Below are positions 26,101-32,743 of a DNA stretch of 64,000 nucleotides, piece by piece. This stretch comes from JACKJK01 sp046159835 (GTDB lineage Bacteria; Pseudomonadota; Alphaproteobacteria; Rhizobiales; Tepidamorphaceae): positions 186,001 through 250,000 of the forward strand of contig NZ_JBJXCY010000002.1 of NCBI RefSeq assembly GCF_046159835.1, given 5' to 3'. The position numbers and the translations under genes were made by a program. Position 1 is the first letter of the stretch. Every line of letters begins with the position of its first letter. The notes below the pieces were generated by a model. The model was not told where the DNA came from, searched no databases, and saw nothing but the letters and a program-made list of their open reading frames with translations.

Positions 26101-26384
26101 CCTACGCCGAACTGTACGAGCGTTATCGCCGTGGCGACCGCGACATCTTCGTGCGCCGTCTCTACGCCCGCCGCGACAACGGCATCCTCGAAGAGCTGCG
26201 CCGCAAGTACCGCGCCGACAACGAGCTTCGCTCTGCCGTCGACCGCTACATGGACGAGTTCGAGGGCCTGCTGGGCGAGATCGCCGAACAGGACAACGAT
26301 GGCACCATGCGCCAGATGTACCTGACCTCCGAGCCGAGCAAGGTCTTTGCCATGCTCGCGGAAGTCACGGGCCGCACGGCCTGA
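20184..26384 (+). CDS. gpr: Growth pole ring protein GPR/RgsE-like giant coiled-coil membrane protein
   Basis: 2066 residues; GAGG precedes the ATG. Residues 1-95 are acidic and low-complexity. Two membrane helices lie at about 101-123 and 143-164, so both ends should be cytoplasmic. Residues 328-1019 are built of 11-residue units, including five tandem 33-residue repeats at 328-492. Residues 1188-1825 are 22 consecutive 29-residue repeats. A Pro/Ala-rich linker (about 1880-1920) leads to a conserved-looking C-terminal domain (about 1945-2066). Size and layout match Agrobacterium GPR (apolipoprotein-like repeats, about 2100 residues) and Sinorhizobium RgsE, which form a ring at the growing pole. 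Older annotations call these kinesin-like; no motor domain is present. Confidence 0.88.
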   Translation: MANQRKTSDASAAAVDKAVELDDETNGSESGNGSAKAGTSTKGSRRGAKAGDDEFALDDFARSLSDGDDAPMSGIAAANDDRPSLETLLYRLQRRPSTAPFMVAGLLGAVWAFIGIVIGLGLYGPSLFEVTNPSVVRDQPGMIAVYAAIAVPVFFFFAVGLMVWRAQDMKLAGRTLAEVALRLAEPESTAIESVSTIGQAIRREVNAMGDGVDRALARANELESTVHNEVTELETAYTENERRMRNLLDQLRSEREAIIGNADLLRDALLGAHTDLSEQIRTVSVTLAGSVNEAGDGVTRRLEAKAAEVTETMAATGDQLITSFDERSESYIQRISEGRNQVADALSNNAEELVASLTEHSETYLARLTERHREIGETLAANSDQLIGTLNEQSETYIARITEGREQIGEALAANADELVKTLADQSENYITRINEGRDEIATAMTATGEHLIVTLAEQSESYIGRISEGRNQVADALASTGDAILAEMVSQAGRVDEQLVERAREMVQTLNEQTDRIGDDFSAVGMSIAEQIATAGNEIALRLDSAGEAMHQSVVVGGNDLVERLTQASEGLSNEAAVRAADYVEQLGIISAEVSRAITSRGEAINTALSETGQRSVDAIVSRGAVVNDMLSGTLNMTHDLLNVRGEELAERLNSHSVDIGEAMRAQTDLLDQSMQTHNHAISETLQVNTSLLEQTLNSRADEMVAAIQNTSSAVSDSLTIRSDEVISTMVERTDAITGQMREQASALIQSVDDNSDGLAKQINDSAIALINAMQQRATEVDNTLHTRTNAIEKTLVERTEAFTNSVSERALVIDQALDMRLSEIRTILEEQGGELDSALENRVTRLTETLASGVAGVETTLGVRGDKLISDLQARNSDLENTFTKSSEILTTGVDTQLGHLTEAVTKAGEMLMSGIDQHQKLLEETAERTNDALISGIDTHRETLEDVVGRATGAISQAIELKGGEAAQAIAREGLDVTRKLSETGEVAVQAIEAHTTRMVDEVTSTSNELSTKVESIFERLSQSNTVLREVLSGASHNLADIETNLTEQVGQFRTALDSAMQIGEESNRRIESQVSLLETTTSKMLTDLSDLGVHFDTQRASLDKTIMQLADADSQIDINIDERREKLEALAANVAQTSKDVDAIMSTYKGLVEDALEAAESRAREIGDTMGKTTAETAQQALDNIDQVRLRAEAAAQSVDDKTRAAGESVVAQLLRFEESAGEISGRFTGNTQETTETLLRQLAQMEGSAGEITERFANMAKTAGDTLRGQLVALQDAAGGTTGKIEEIAKLTTDRVFGEMTAMEEAAGTVAERVSDAAKKATATLVAEFAEMDTTAGGLGERIAEIAKQTGRSVAAEMAAMEGTTDALAARIAEVAQQTGQAVAGELVSMDNAAASMSDRLAEVARRTGENIASELSTIESGAGSISDRLAEVARTTAENIAQELASMEGAADTVAARLHDVARQTGESVATELVNMESAADSTSSRITGITRDTGGAVVSELGSMESHAETLSSRISEVAKQTGHNLAAEIAAMEGTASMIAERIADAVREARQSLAGEMEIIERTAGSTSDTVHARAREAVNRVAAEITAMEDAASQLSARIGESAREATDRVSAEVLAMEQAAAAVADSVGDRARMASDRLLGEITSLQDTAASVADLVGDRAKSANDKLLAEIAALRDTAEEVSRSVGERATGSVQQAQREIEILRQASEEVAETISERTIASADSVVAQLDRVRTSAEGIREVLGQATDGSAAAVQAYLRDLVETVDRETNRATSVVRSNYDTASREVADLIAAATERLSESGDSMRKAAREMIEELESTRSELQRGAMDLPREVQDNSDAMRRAVSDQVKALNELSDIVTRHGGRSLDVATPPQRSASAARPAPRAPEREPQQAAPAPRPARDEQPVIVAAPRDRGSASETMGRLHREQRAEPTPMPRNPAHILETLNATAVDIVRALNDGSYAELYERYRRGDRDIFVRRLYARRDNGILEELRRKYRADNELRSAVDRYMDEFEGLLGEIAEQDNDGTMRQMYLTSEPSKVFAMLAEVTGRTA
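21165..21659 (+). repeat. Five tandem 33-residue repeats in GPR (residues 328-492)
   Basis: Each 99-bp unit encodes SExYIxRIxEGR, then a hydrophobic pattern such as I-x2-A-L and the ending L-x2-L-x-E-Q. All five are exactly 33 codons with no gaps, that is 3 x 11, matching the hendecad period of what follows. Best preserved are units 1, 3, 4 and 5; unit 2 has ERH in place of EGR. Confidence 0.85.
21954..23240 (+). repeat. About 39 tandem 11-residue (hendecad) repeats in GPR (residues 591-1019)
   Basis: The translation divides without gaps into 11-residue units, such as RADEMVAAIQN, RSDEVISTMVE, RTDAITGQMRE and RTNAIEKTLVE: often R or T at position 1, hydrophobic at 5 and 9, acidic or polar elsewhere. 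Nine more hendecads precede this block (493-591) after one single-residue phase slip. Hendecads favour long, nearly straight coiled coils or amphipathic lipid-binding helices as in apolipoproteins. Confidence 0.8.
23745..25658 (+). repeat. Twenty-two tandem 29-residue repeats in GPR (residues 1188-1825)
   Basis: The translation splits into 22 gap-free 29-residue units. The most regular (units 5-13) read E-[LMI]-x2-M-E-x2-A, then [AS]-x-R-[IL]-x-E-[VI]-A, then x2-TG and two small residues. The last units are more divergent. A 29-residue period equals 11+11+7, the sum of hendecads and a heptad, compatible with a continuous coiled coil or stacked amphipathic helices. Confidence 0.85.
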
Positions 26385-26483
26385 GGCACAAGCTTTCGGC
26401 GGCTCTGCCGCCAGGCGTCAGACAGGTTCGACAACGGCCCGCCAGAGGCCGCGCCGAACCGACAGGACCCACAAGACCACAAG

Positions 26484-26512
26484 AGGCCCGCTTCATCCGA
26501 GGCGGGCCTTTC
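26484..26512 (+). terminator. Terminator after the GPR gene
   Basis: AGGCCCGC (26484-26491) pairs perfectly with GCGGGCCT (26502-26509), followed by TTCGCTT. It lies 100 bp after the GPR stop. In the remaining 26513-26766 stretch, before the convergent lipoprotein gene, I see no gene, RNA or repeat. Confidence 0.7.
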
Positions 26513-26766
26513 GCTTGTCTGCAGTCGGTCAATCCGGAGTGGGCAAGGCAGCGGCCACGGCGCGTCGTAGGGCAATTGAATGTCTGCCACAAACGCCCAG
26601 ACCTGCGCCCTTCGCACTCTCCTCCGGCCATGCCGCGTAGGCTTGCCGACACGCTCGACCGTCAGTGCCCAGGCTGGCGCAATGGGATATGCAGGCGCGT
26701 GTCAGCGCAGCTTTCGCCGAACGCGGAGCGTCACTATCGGACGTAAGGAGAAAGTCGCAGCGCGCG

Positions 26767-27354
26767 TCAGATCTTCGAGAGCGTCCAGCGTACAAGCTGG
26801 TCGATGGCCGCCTGCGACGCGGAATCGAGCGCATCCACCATCTCGTCGTTGCTGGTGCCGTAGATCGAGGCCTGTCCACCGATCTGGCGCGTGGCAAGGA
26901 CCCGGCCGTTGCGATCGTTCATCAGCTTCACGCCGATGGCCACGACGGCGAGGCCGGTCGCGGTATCGACCTCGAAGTTGCGGATATCGAGGACCAGCTG
27001 GTAGTTGATCAGCAACCCCTCGCCCGGACGCCCGACGGCGCGCACGCGGCCGGTATTCTCGAACGACTGGACGATACGCGTTTGCAGCAGCTTCGGCAGC
27101 TTGTCCGTCCACTGCGCGCCCTTGAGATAGGTGACGACGCTGGGCTCGGGACGCAGCAGGATGCGCTCGCTGTCGAGGACGCTGACGGACGTCGGATTAG
27201 CAATGAGGATCTGTGCGCGGGTCGAACCGACCTTGCCGGAAAATTCGGTCGGCGCGGTCAGGTCATAGGTTTCCGGCGGGGGACCTTGCACGACGGAGCA
27301 GCCGGCAAGCAGCCAGCAAGCAGCAACCAGGCCGATGCTCCTGTATTTACGCAT
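26767..27354 (-). CDS. ABC-type transport auxiliary lipoprotein (PqiC-like) of an MCE system
   Basis: 195 residues from MRKYRSIGLVAACWLLAGC; the lipobox LLAGC makes C19 the acylated residue, followed by SVVQGPPPETYDL. The mature domain has alternating strands and helices typical of the PqiC/ABC-transport auxiliary family (SERILLRPEPSVVTYLKGAQ, WTDKLPKLLQTRIVQSFE). Such lipoproteins sit in the periplasm on the outer or inner membrane and work with MCE proteins in moving lipids between membranes. It is the last gene after the permease, ATPase and MlaD genes, 65 bp downstream of the last. Confidence 0.85.
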   Translation of the reverse strand: MRKYRSIGLVAACWLLAGCSVVQGPPPETYDLTAPTEFSGKVGSTRAQILIANPTSVSVLDSERILLRPEPSVVTYLKGAQWTDKLPKLLQTRIVQSFENTGRVRAVGRPGEGLLINYQLVLDIRNFEVDTATGLAVVAIGVKLMNDRNGRVLATRQIGGQASIYGTSNDEMVDALDSASQAAIDQLVRWTLSKI

Positions 27355-27419
27355 GTCCCACACGCCCCCTAAGCGCCTTCAAGCGCAGCGGTAGGTTAGA
27401 CCGTGCGATTGACCCAGAG

Positions 27420-28649
27420 TCAACGCCGGTAACCCCCGCTTGTCTCTCTGACCTGCGACTGTCCGGAGATGAACCGCCCCGGGTTCTTTTCAAGGTTCTC
27501 AACCACGCGGTTGATGTTCGAAAGCGTCTGCCGTCCATCGACGACGAGTGCGTCCAGGTTCCGCATGCCCTTGCCCGAAAGCTGGGTCGAAAGCTGGCGG
27601 AAGGCCCGCGCGGCAGCCGTCACTTCCTCGATCAGGTTGCCGCCCTGGCTGTTGTCGAAACCGGACACGATGCCGTCGATCTTCGCTGCCGTCTCGCGGA
27701 ACTGCGCGGCAACCGCCCCGGCATCGTCGAAGAACTTGCCGATCTGCTCCTCGCGCCCGCCAAGGGTCGAGGTGAACGACTCGATATTGGTGATGCTGGT
27801 CTGGATGGCTTCGGGATCGATCTTGTCGGCAATCGCGGCAAGCTGCTTGGCCGCCTTGCTGGCATCGCCGATGAACGCCTTCAGCTCATCCGTGCTGCCC
27901 GACAGGCCTTCGGTGAAAGTCTTCACGTTCTCGACCGTCTCACGCACCGATTCCGGGCTGATGACGTCAAGCCGCTCCTGCAGCGACAGCGACAGCGTCT
28001 CCAGCTTCTCGCCGAGGCTGTTGAGACGGCGCGCGACTGCAGCCGCGTCATCCATGAAGGACCCGATCGTGTCGGCCCGGTCGGCCAGCGCCTCGGAGAA
28101 CTTCTCGATGTTGCGGATCGAATTGTTGATGCCGGTCTGGTTGCCCGCGAGGATGTCGTCGACCCGCGTCACGGCGGAATCGAGCTTCGTCATCAGGGTC
28201 TGCGCCCGGTCAATGATGCTCTGCACCGTGGAGGCCTCGGCATAGATGATCGGGTAGTCGGACCCGCCCCACGCGTCCGTCAGCGCAGCGGTATCGGCCC
28301 GTCCGCTGATCAACTGGATGAACGGAACGCCGGTGAAGCCCTGGCTCTGGATCTGGGCGCGCGTATCGACGCGAACCGGCGTGTTGGCTTCGACCGAAAT
28401 GCGCGCGATCACCTGCGTCGGATCGTCGGGCGCAAGGCGCATGTCTTCCACCGAGCCGACCTTGATGCCGTTGAACATGACAGGCGCGCCGACGCCCAGA
28501 CCCGTCACCTGGTCGGCAAAGACCACGCGGTACGTCTGCTCCGGCCCGGCATCGGCGAAGCGCGAATACCAGTAGGTGAACGCCAGCAACGCAAACAGCG
28601 TCCCGAGCGTGAACAGGCCGACTATGAACGGGCTTGCGCGCGTTTCCAT
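27420..28649 (-). CDS. mlaD: MlaD-like MCE-domain lipid transport protein
   Basis: 409 residues from METRASPFIVGLFTLG; its ATG overlaps the ATPase stop (TGATG). One N-terminal membrane helix (residues 7-27) is followed by the MCE domain (about 38-120: YRVVFADQVTGLGVGAPVMF, GIKVGSVEDMRL, TGVPFIQL). A long helical tail (about 150-380) has coiled-coil character (INNSIRNIEKFSEAL, VRETVENVKTFTEGL, IQTSITNIESFTSTL). MCE proteins form periplasmic hexameric rings or tubes for phospholipid transfer; the long tail would allow a tube like that of PqiB/YebT-type systems. Confidence 0.9.
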   Translation of the reverse strand: METRASPFIVGLFTLGTLFALLAFTYWYSRFADAGPEQTYRVVFADQVTGLGVGAPVMFNGIKVGSVEDMRLAPDDPTQVIARISVEANTPVRVDTRAQIQSQGFTGVPFIQLISGRADTAALTDAWGGSDYPIIYAEASTVQSIIDRAQTLMTKLDSAVTRVDDILAGNQTGINNSIRNIEKFSEALADRADTIGSFMDDAAAVARRLNSLGEKLETLSLSLQERLDVISPESVRETVENVKTFTEGLSGSTDELKAFIGDASKAAKQLAAIADKIDPEAIQTSITNIESFTSTLGGREEQIGKFFDDAGAVAAQFRETAAKIDGIVSGFDNSQGGNLIEEVTAAARAFRQLSTQLSGKGMRNLDALVVDGRQTLSNINRVVENLEKNPGRFISGQSQVRETSGGYRR

Positions 28650-29464
28650 CAGGCGTGAACCTCTTCTTGGCCGGCCGATTGATACTGAACCGTCTGGGCG
28701 CGGTTCCCGTGGAAGTAGGACTGCACCCAAGGATCATCGTAGGCCAGGATCGTATCGAGATCACCCTCGACCATCACCTTCTTGCCCCCCAGGATCGCGA
28801 TGCGGGTGCAGGCCCGGTAGAGGCTGCCCAGATCGTGGGTGACCATGAAGACGCTGAGACCGAGAGTCTCCTTCAGACTGGTTATCAGATCGTCAAACTC
28901 CGCCGCGCCGACCGGGTCGAGGCCCGAGGTCGGTTCGTCGAGAAACAGGATATCGGGGTTGAGCGCCAGCGCGCGCGCCAGAGCCGCGCGCTTGATCATG
29001 CCGCCCGACAGCTCCGATGGATACTTGGTTCCAGCGTTCGGCGCGAGTCCCACCATGGCAAGCGTCAGCTCGGCCAGTTCGTCCATCAGCTTCTGGGAGA
29101 TGTCCATGTGCTCGCGCATCGGTACCTGGACGTTCTCGCGAACGGTCAGCGAGGAGAACAGCGCGCCATGCTGGAACAGGACGCCCCAGCGGCGCTCGAT
29201 CTTGCGCTGATTTTCGAGCGAGAGCTTGGACAGGTCGCGCCCGAAATAGCGGATCGTACCGGCGCGCTTGGGCAGCAGGCCGATGAGCGTGCGCATCAGC
29301 ACCGACTTGCCGGTGCCGGACGGCCCGACGACGCCGAGGACTTCGCTGCGCTTCAGCTGGATGTCGAGGTTCTCGATGATGTTCATATCATCGAATCCGA
29401 CCGTCAGCCCGCTCGCCTGCAGCAGGTAGCCTGTCGTCTTGATCGCGCGTGGGTTGATTGCCAT
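28649..29464 (-). CDS. mlaF: MlaF-like ABC transporter ATPase
   Basis: 271 residues. Walker A is GPSGTGKS (47-54), the Q-loop VLFQHGALFSSLTV, the signature LSGGM, Walker B plus D-loop ILFLDEPTSGLDP, and the switch histidine MVTHDL. The LFSSLTVREN segment and the C-terminal extension are typical of MlaF/TtgA-type ATPases of lipid-transport systems. It energises the permease encoded eight bases upstream and overlaps mlaD by one base, so the subunits are translationally coupled. Confidence 0.92.
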   Translation of the reverse strand: MAINPRAIKTTGYLLQASGLTVGFDDMNIIENLDIQLKRSEVLGVVGPSGTGKSVLMRTLIGLLPKRAGTIRYFGRDLSKLSLENQRKIERRWGVLFQHGALFSSLTVRENVQVPMREHMDISQKLMDELAELTLAMVGLAPNAGTKYPSELSGGMIKRAALARALALNPDILFLDEPTSGLDPVGAAEFDDLITSLKETLGLSVFMVTHDLGSLYRACTRIAILGGKKVMVEGDLDTILAYDDPWVQSYFHGNRAQTVQYQSAGQEEVHA

Positions 29465-29472
29465 GCCGCCTA

Positions 29473-30633
29473 CTACCCATCAACCATGGCGTAATAGAGG
29501 ACGAAAATGCCGTCGATCACGATCACCAGGAAGATCGATTTGACCACCGAGGCCGTCGTCCGCTTGCCAAGCGAGTCCGTGGAGCCGACCACCTGGAGCC
29601 CTTCCAGCACCGCGACCAGCCCGATCACCACCGCCATGAAAGGCGCCTTGATGATGCCGCGCGTGAAGTTGATGAGGTCCACCTGGTCGCGCAGCCGCTC
29701 GATGAACAGGTCGATCGGCACGCCGCCGTAAACGAACGAGACGACGGCAGCCGCCGTCAGCGCCGAGAAGTTGCCGATGAAGGTCAGCAGCGGGACGGCA
29801 ATGACGAGCGCGGTCAGGCGCGGAACGATGATGACCTCGATCGGGTCGAGCGCGAGCGTGCGCACGGCGTCGATTTCCTCGCGCATCTTCATGGCGCCGA
29901 CTTCCGCCGTGAAGGCGCTGCCGGACCGGCCAGCTACCATGATGGCGGTCAGCAGCACGCCGAGTTCGCGCAGGATGACGATGCCGACGAAGTTCACCGC
30001 CAGCTGTTCCGCGCCGAAGTCGCGCAGCTGGTAAATCGACTGCTGCGCGACGATGGCACCGATCACGAATGTGATGAGCGCCACGATGGGAATGGCGCGC
30101 ACGCCGCTCTGCTCGAGGTGATAGAGGATCGGCGTGACGCGCAGCTTGGAAGGATGGCGCACAATCGAGAAACCGATGCTGACCATCGCCCCGATCAGCT
30201 CCGTCAGCCGGCGCATGTCGCCAACCGATGAAATGACGGACTTGCCGGCGTCCTCCACCAGCACGCGCGCTGCCGCGGGCTTCGGCGGCTCGGGGATCAT
30301 GGGGCGGTCGGACTCGGCGACCTCCTGCAACAGGATGCGCGCGGCGCGGCCGACCGATTCAAAGCTGATGGCGTGGTTGGCGGCAGCCAGTTGCTTGGCG
30401 GAACGATGGATCAGCCAGGCACCGGAAACGTCGATCTTTTCGAGGTCGGACAGGTCAATGACGACGCTGCGTCCGTTTTCGGGCATGGTGAAGTCGGACA
30501 GAGCGCGTTCGACTTCCGTCAGGTTGCGGATGATCCACGACCCGAAGGGCTTGAAGCGCAACACTTCGCCGCCATCTTCGAACCGGTACCCGTTATGGAT
30601 CGCCGCTACCGTCACAGACCCGCCTCTGCCCAT
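29473..30633 (-). CDS. mlaE: MlaE-like permease with N-terminal STAS-like domain
   Basis: 386 residues from an ATG at 30633; upstream in-frame codons are low-complexity Arg/Pro and antisense to dgcN, so they are not used, although no strong ribosome site marks this start. Residues 20-110 resemble a STAS domain (RSVVIDLSDLEKIDVSGAWL), which MLA systems usually carry as a separate MlaB. Residues 130-386 are the MlaE permease (LRELGVLLTAIMVAGRSGSA, FTAEVGAMKMREEIDAVRTL) with five or six helices. Fusion of STAS and permease is known in this family. First gene of the operon. Confidence 0.87.
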   Translation of the reverse strand: MGRGGSVTVAAIHNGYRFEDGGEVLRFKPFGSWIIRNLTEVERALSDFTMPENGRSVVIDLSDLEKIDVSGAWLIHRSAKQLAAANHAISFESVGRAARILLQEVAESDRPMIPEPPKPAAARVLVEDAGKSVISSVGDMRRLTELIGAMVSIGFSIVRHPSKLRVTPILYHLEQSGVRAIPIVALITFVIGAIVAQQSIYQLRDFGAEQLAVNFVGIVILRELGVLLTAIMVAGRSGSAFTAEVGAMKMREEIDAVRTLALDPIEVIIVPRLTALVIAVPLLTFIGNFSALTAAAVVSFVYGGVPIDLFIERLRDQVDLINFTRGIIKAPFMAVVIGLVAVLEGLQVVGSTDSLGKRTTASVVKSIFLVIVIDGIFVLYYAMVDG

Positions 30634-30755
30634 GGCCGCAACGCTGGAATACCGGCCATGTCCCCCACTTTGCCGCTCTTGTTGAGAGCCGGCATACTGG
30701 GGTAATCCGACAGTGACGTACAGACAAGTTCCCGAAAGCCACAGGCCCGGCAAAA

Positions 30756-31760
30756 ATGGAAATCTCACAGCCCTATCTGCTTTTTCTCGGTGACGTTCAC
30801 GACCATCTGGCCGCAAAGACGGCACAGGGCATCGTCGACTGGCGACGCGAATGGTGCGAAGGCCAACTCCGGCTCGAGGGCTGCAAGGCCGATTGCGGCT
30901 TGCCCGACATGGGCGTTGCGGACGCCAGGGCCGCCGGCGTGAAGACCATGGTCGTCGGCGTCGTGAACCCCGGCGGCGTGCTGCCGGACCACTGGATCGC
31001 GACCATCGTCGAGGCCATCGAGGCCGGCATGGATATCGCAACCGGCCTGCATCAGCGGCTACGCGACGTGCCCGAGATCGCCGAAGCCGCCGACAATGCC
31101 GGCGTGAAGCTGATCGACGTGCGCCATTCAACCCAGCGCTTTGCCACCGGCAAGGGCACGAAGCGACCGGGCAAGCGGCTGCTGACCGTCGGCACGGACT
31201 GCTCCGTCGGCAAGAAGTACACCTCGCTGGCGCTGGAAAAGGGCATGCGCGATGCCGGCATGAACGCCGATTTCCGCGCAACCGGCCAGACCGGCGTATT
31301 CATCTCCGGGCGGGGCGTCTCCATCGATGCGGTGGTCGCCGACTTCATCGCGGGCGCTGCGGAATGGCTTTCGCCGGCCAATGACCCGGACCACTGGGAC
31401 GTGGTCGAGGGACAGGGTTCGCTCTTCCACCCGAGCTTTGCAGGCGTCAGCCTCGGCCTGTTGCACGGCGCGCAGCCGGACGCGTTTGTCGTCTGCCACG
31501 AACCGACCCGCACCAAGATGCGAAATGTCGAGACGCCGATTGCCGATATTGGCGACGTCATCGACATGACAATCGCCCATGGCCGCCTCACCAACCCGGA
31601 TATCACCTGCGTCGGTCTGGCGATCAACACCAAGGCGCTGGACGATGACGCGGCCAAGGCGATCATCTCCGACCTTGGCGAGAAATACGGGCTGCCCGCC
31701 TGCGACCCGATCCGCACCGGGGTCGCGCCCATCGTCGAACGGATCAAGCAGCTTGGCTGA
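30756..31760 (+). CDS. dgcN: DgcN-type D-glutamate N-acetyltransferase (DUF1611 family)
   Basis: 334 residues. DUF1611 proteins have an N-terminal Rossmann-like part and a C-terminal P-loop domain; here the loop is LTVGTDCSVGKKYTSLAL, followed by FRATGQTGVFISGRG and VVEGQGSLFHPSF. This family includes DgcN, which acetylates D-glutamate, working with the racemase DgcA to bring D-glutamate into L-glutamate metabolism. The next gene is a DgcA-like racemase overlapping this one, which strongly supports the role. Divergent from the Mla operon. Confidence 0.8.
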   Translation: MEISQPYLLFLGDVHDHLAAKTAQGIVDWRREWCEGQLRLEGCKADCGLPDMGVADARAAGVKTMVVGVVNPGGVLPDHWIATIVEAIEAGMDIATGLHQRLRDVPEIAEAADNAGVKLIDVRHSTQRFATGKGTKRPGKRLLTVGTDCSVGKKYTSLALEKGMRDAGMNADFRATGQTGVFISGRGVSIDAVVADFIAGAAEWLSPANDPDHWDVVEGQGSLFHPSFAGVSLGLLHGAQPDAFVVCHEPTRTKMRNVETPIADIGDVIDMTIAHGRLTNPDITCVGLAINTKALDDDAAKAIISDLGEKYGLPACDPIRTGVAPIVERIKQLG

Positions 31761-32742
31761 GCCGGTGAAGCTTTTAACCGATGTCGAGCGCTGGCCCATC
31801 GCCGGCAGCTTCACGATCGCGCGCGGCTCCAAGACCGAGGCCGTGGTCGTCACGGCGACGCTGGACGACGGCCAGCACACGGGCCGCGGCGAATGCGTGC
31901 CCTATGCGCGCTACGGCGAAAGCGTGGAGAGTGTGCGCGGCCAGATCGAGGACATGGCAGCCCGGCTCGGTGACGGCCTGAGCCGGGATGGCCTGCGCAA
32001 CGCCATGCCGGCAGGTGCTGCGCGAAACGCGCTCGATTGCGCCATGTGGGACCTCGAATGCAAGCGCGCGGGCAAGCGCTGCTGGGAGCTCGCAGGCCAG
32101 CCGGAGCCCAAGGACATCGTCACCGCATACACGCTGAGCCTCGGCACGCCCGAAACAATGCTGGAAGCCGCCCGCAAGGCGTCCGCCCGCCCGCTGCTGA
32201 AGGTCAAGCTCGGCGGCGACGGCGACATGGAGCGCATTGCCGCTGTGCGTCAAGGCGCGCCGAATTCCCGCCTCATCATCGATGCCAACGAGGGCTGGTC
32301 GGAAGGCAATCTCGCGTCCAACCTCGCAGCCTGCGCCCGCGCGGGCGTCGAACTGATCGAGCAGCCCATGCCCGCCGAAGACGACGAGGCGCTGCGCGAC
32401 GTGCGCTCCGACATTCTCATCTGTGCCGATGAAAGCGCCCACGACCTCTCCACCCTGATGGAGCTGGAAGGCAAGTACACTGCGATCAACGTGAAGATCG
32501 ACAAGACCGGCGGCCTGACGGAGGCGCTGGATCTCGCCCACGCAGCGAAGTCGAAAGGCATGGTGGTGATGGTCGGCTGCATGCTGGCGACATCGCTCGC
32601 CATGGCGCCGGCCCTGGTGGTGGCTGCCAGCGCCGACTATGTCGACCTCGACGGCCCGCTGCTTCTTGCCCGCGACCGCGAACCGGGGCTGACCTTCGAT
32701 GGCAGCCGCATCCTGACGCCGCCAGCCGAATTGTGGGGCTAG
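31753..32742 (+). CDS. dgcA: DgcA-type N-acetyl-D-glutamate racemase (enolase superfamily, dipeptide-epimerase-like)
   Basis: 329 residues from a TTG overlapping the dgcN stop by eight bases; GTG at 31765 is an alternative. It has the muconate-lactonizing/dipeptide-epimerase layout: capping domain, then a barrel with the catalytic lysine pair PLLKVKLGG, metal ligands in IIDANEGW, LIEQPMP and ICADES, and the second acid/base lysine in AINVKIDKTGGL. Similar proteins are usually labelled L-Ala-D/L-Glu epimerases; beside dgcN the N-acetyl-glutamate racemase role is more likely. Confidence 0.8.
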   Translation: MAEPVKLLTDVERWPIAGSFTIARGSKTEAVVVTATLDDGQHTGRGECVPYARYGESVESVRGQIEDMAARLGDGLSRDGLRNAMPAGAARNALDCAMWDLECKRAGKRCWELAGQPEPKDIVTAYTLSLGTPETMLEAARKASARPLLKVKLGGDGDMERIAAVRQGAPNSRLIIDANEGWSEGNLASNLAACARAGVELIEQPMPAEDDEALRDVRSDILICADESAHDLSTLMELEGKYTAINVKIDKTGGLTEALDLAHAAKSKGMVVMVGCMLATSLAMAPALVVAASADYVDLDGPLLLARDREPGLTFDGSRILTPPAELWG

Positions 32743-32743
32743 G

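Noticed and set aside
20184..26384. Kinesin-like motor function for the giant protein
   Set aside because: No P-loop or motor domain is present; the kinesin label in older annotations reflects only coiled-coil similarity.
30634..31281. Extension of the MlaE-like protein by about 216 N-terminal residues
   Set aside because: The added part is Arg/Pro/Ser-rich and antisense to dgcN; the STAS-like domain begins after the chosen start.
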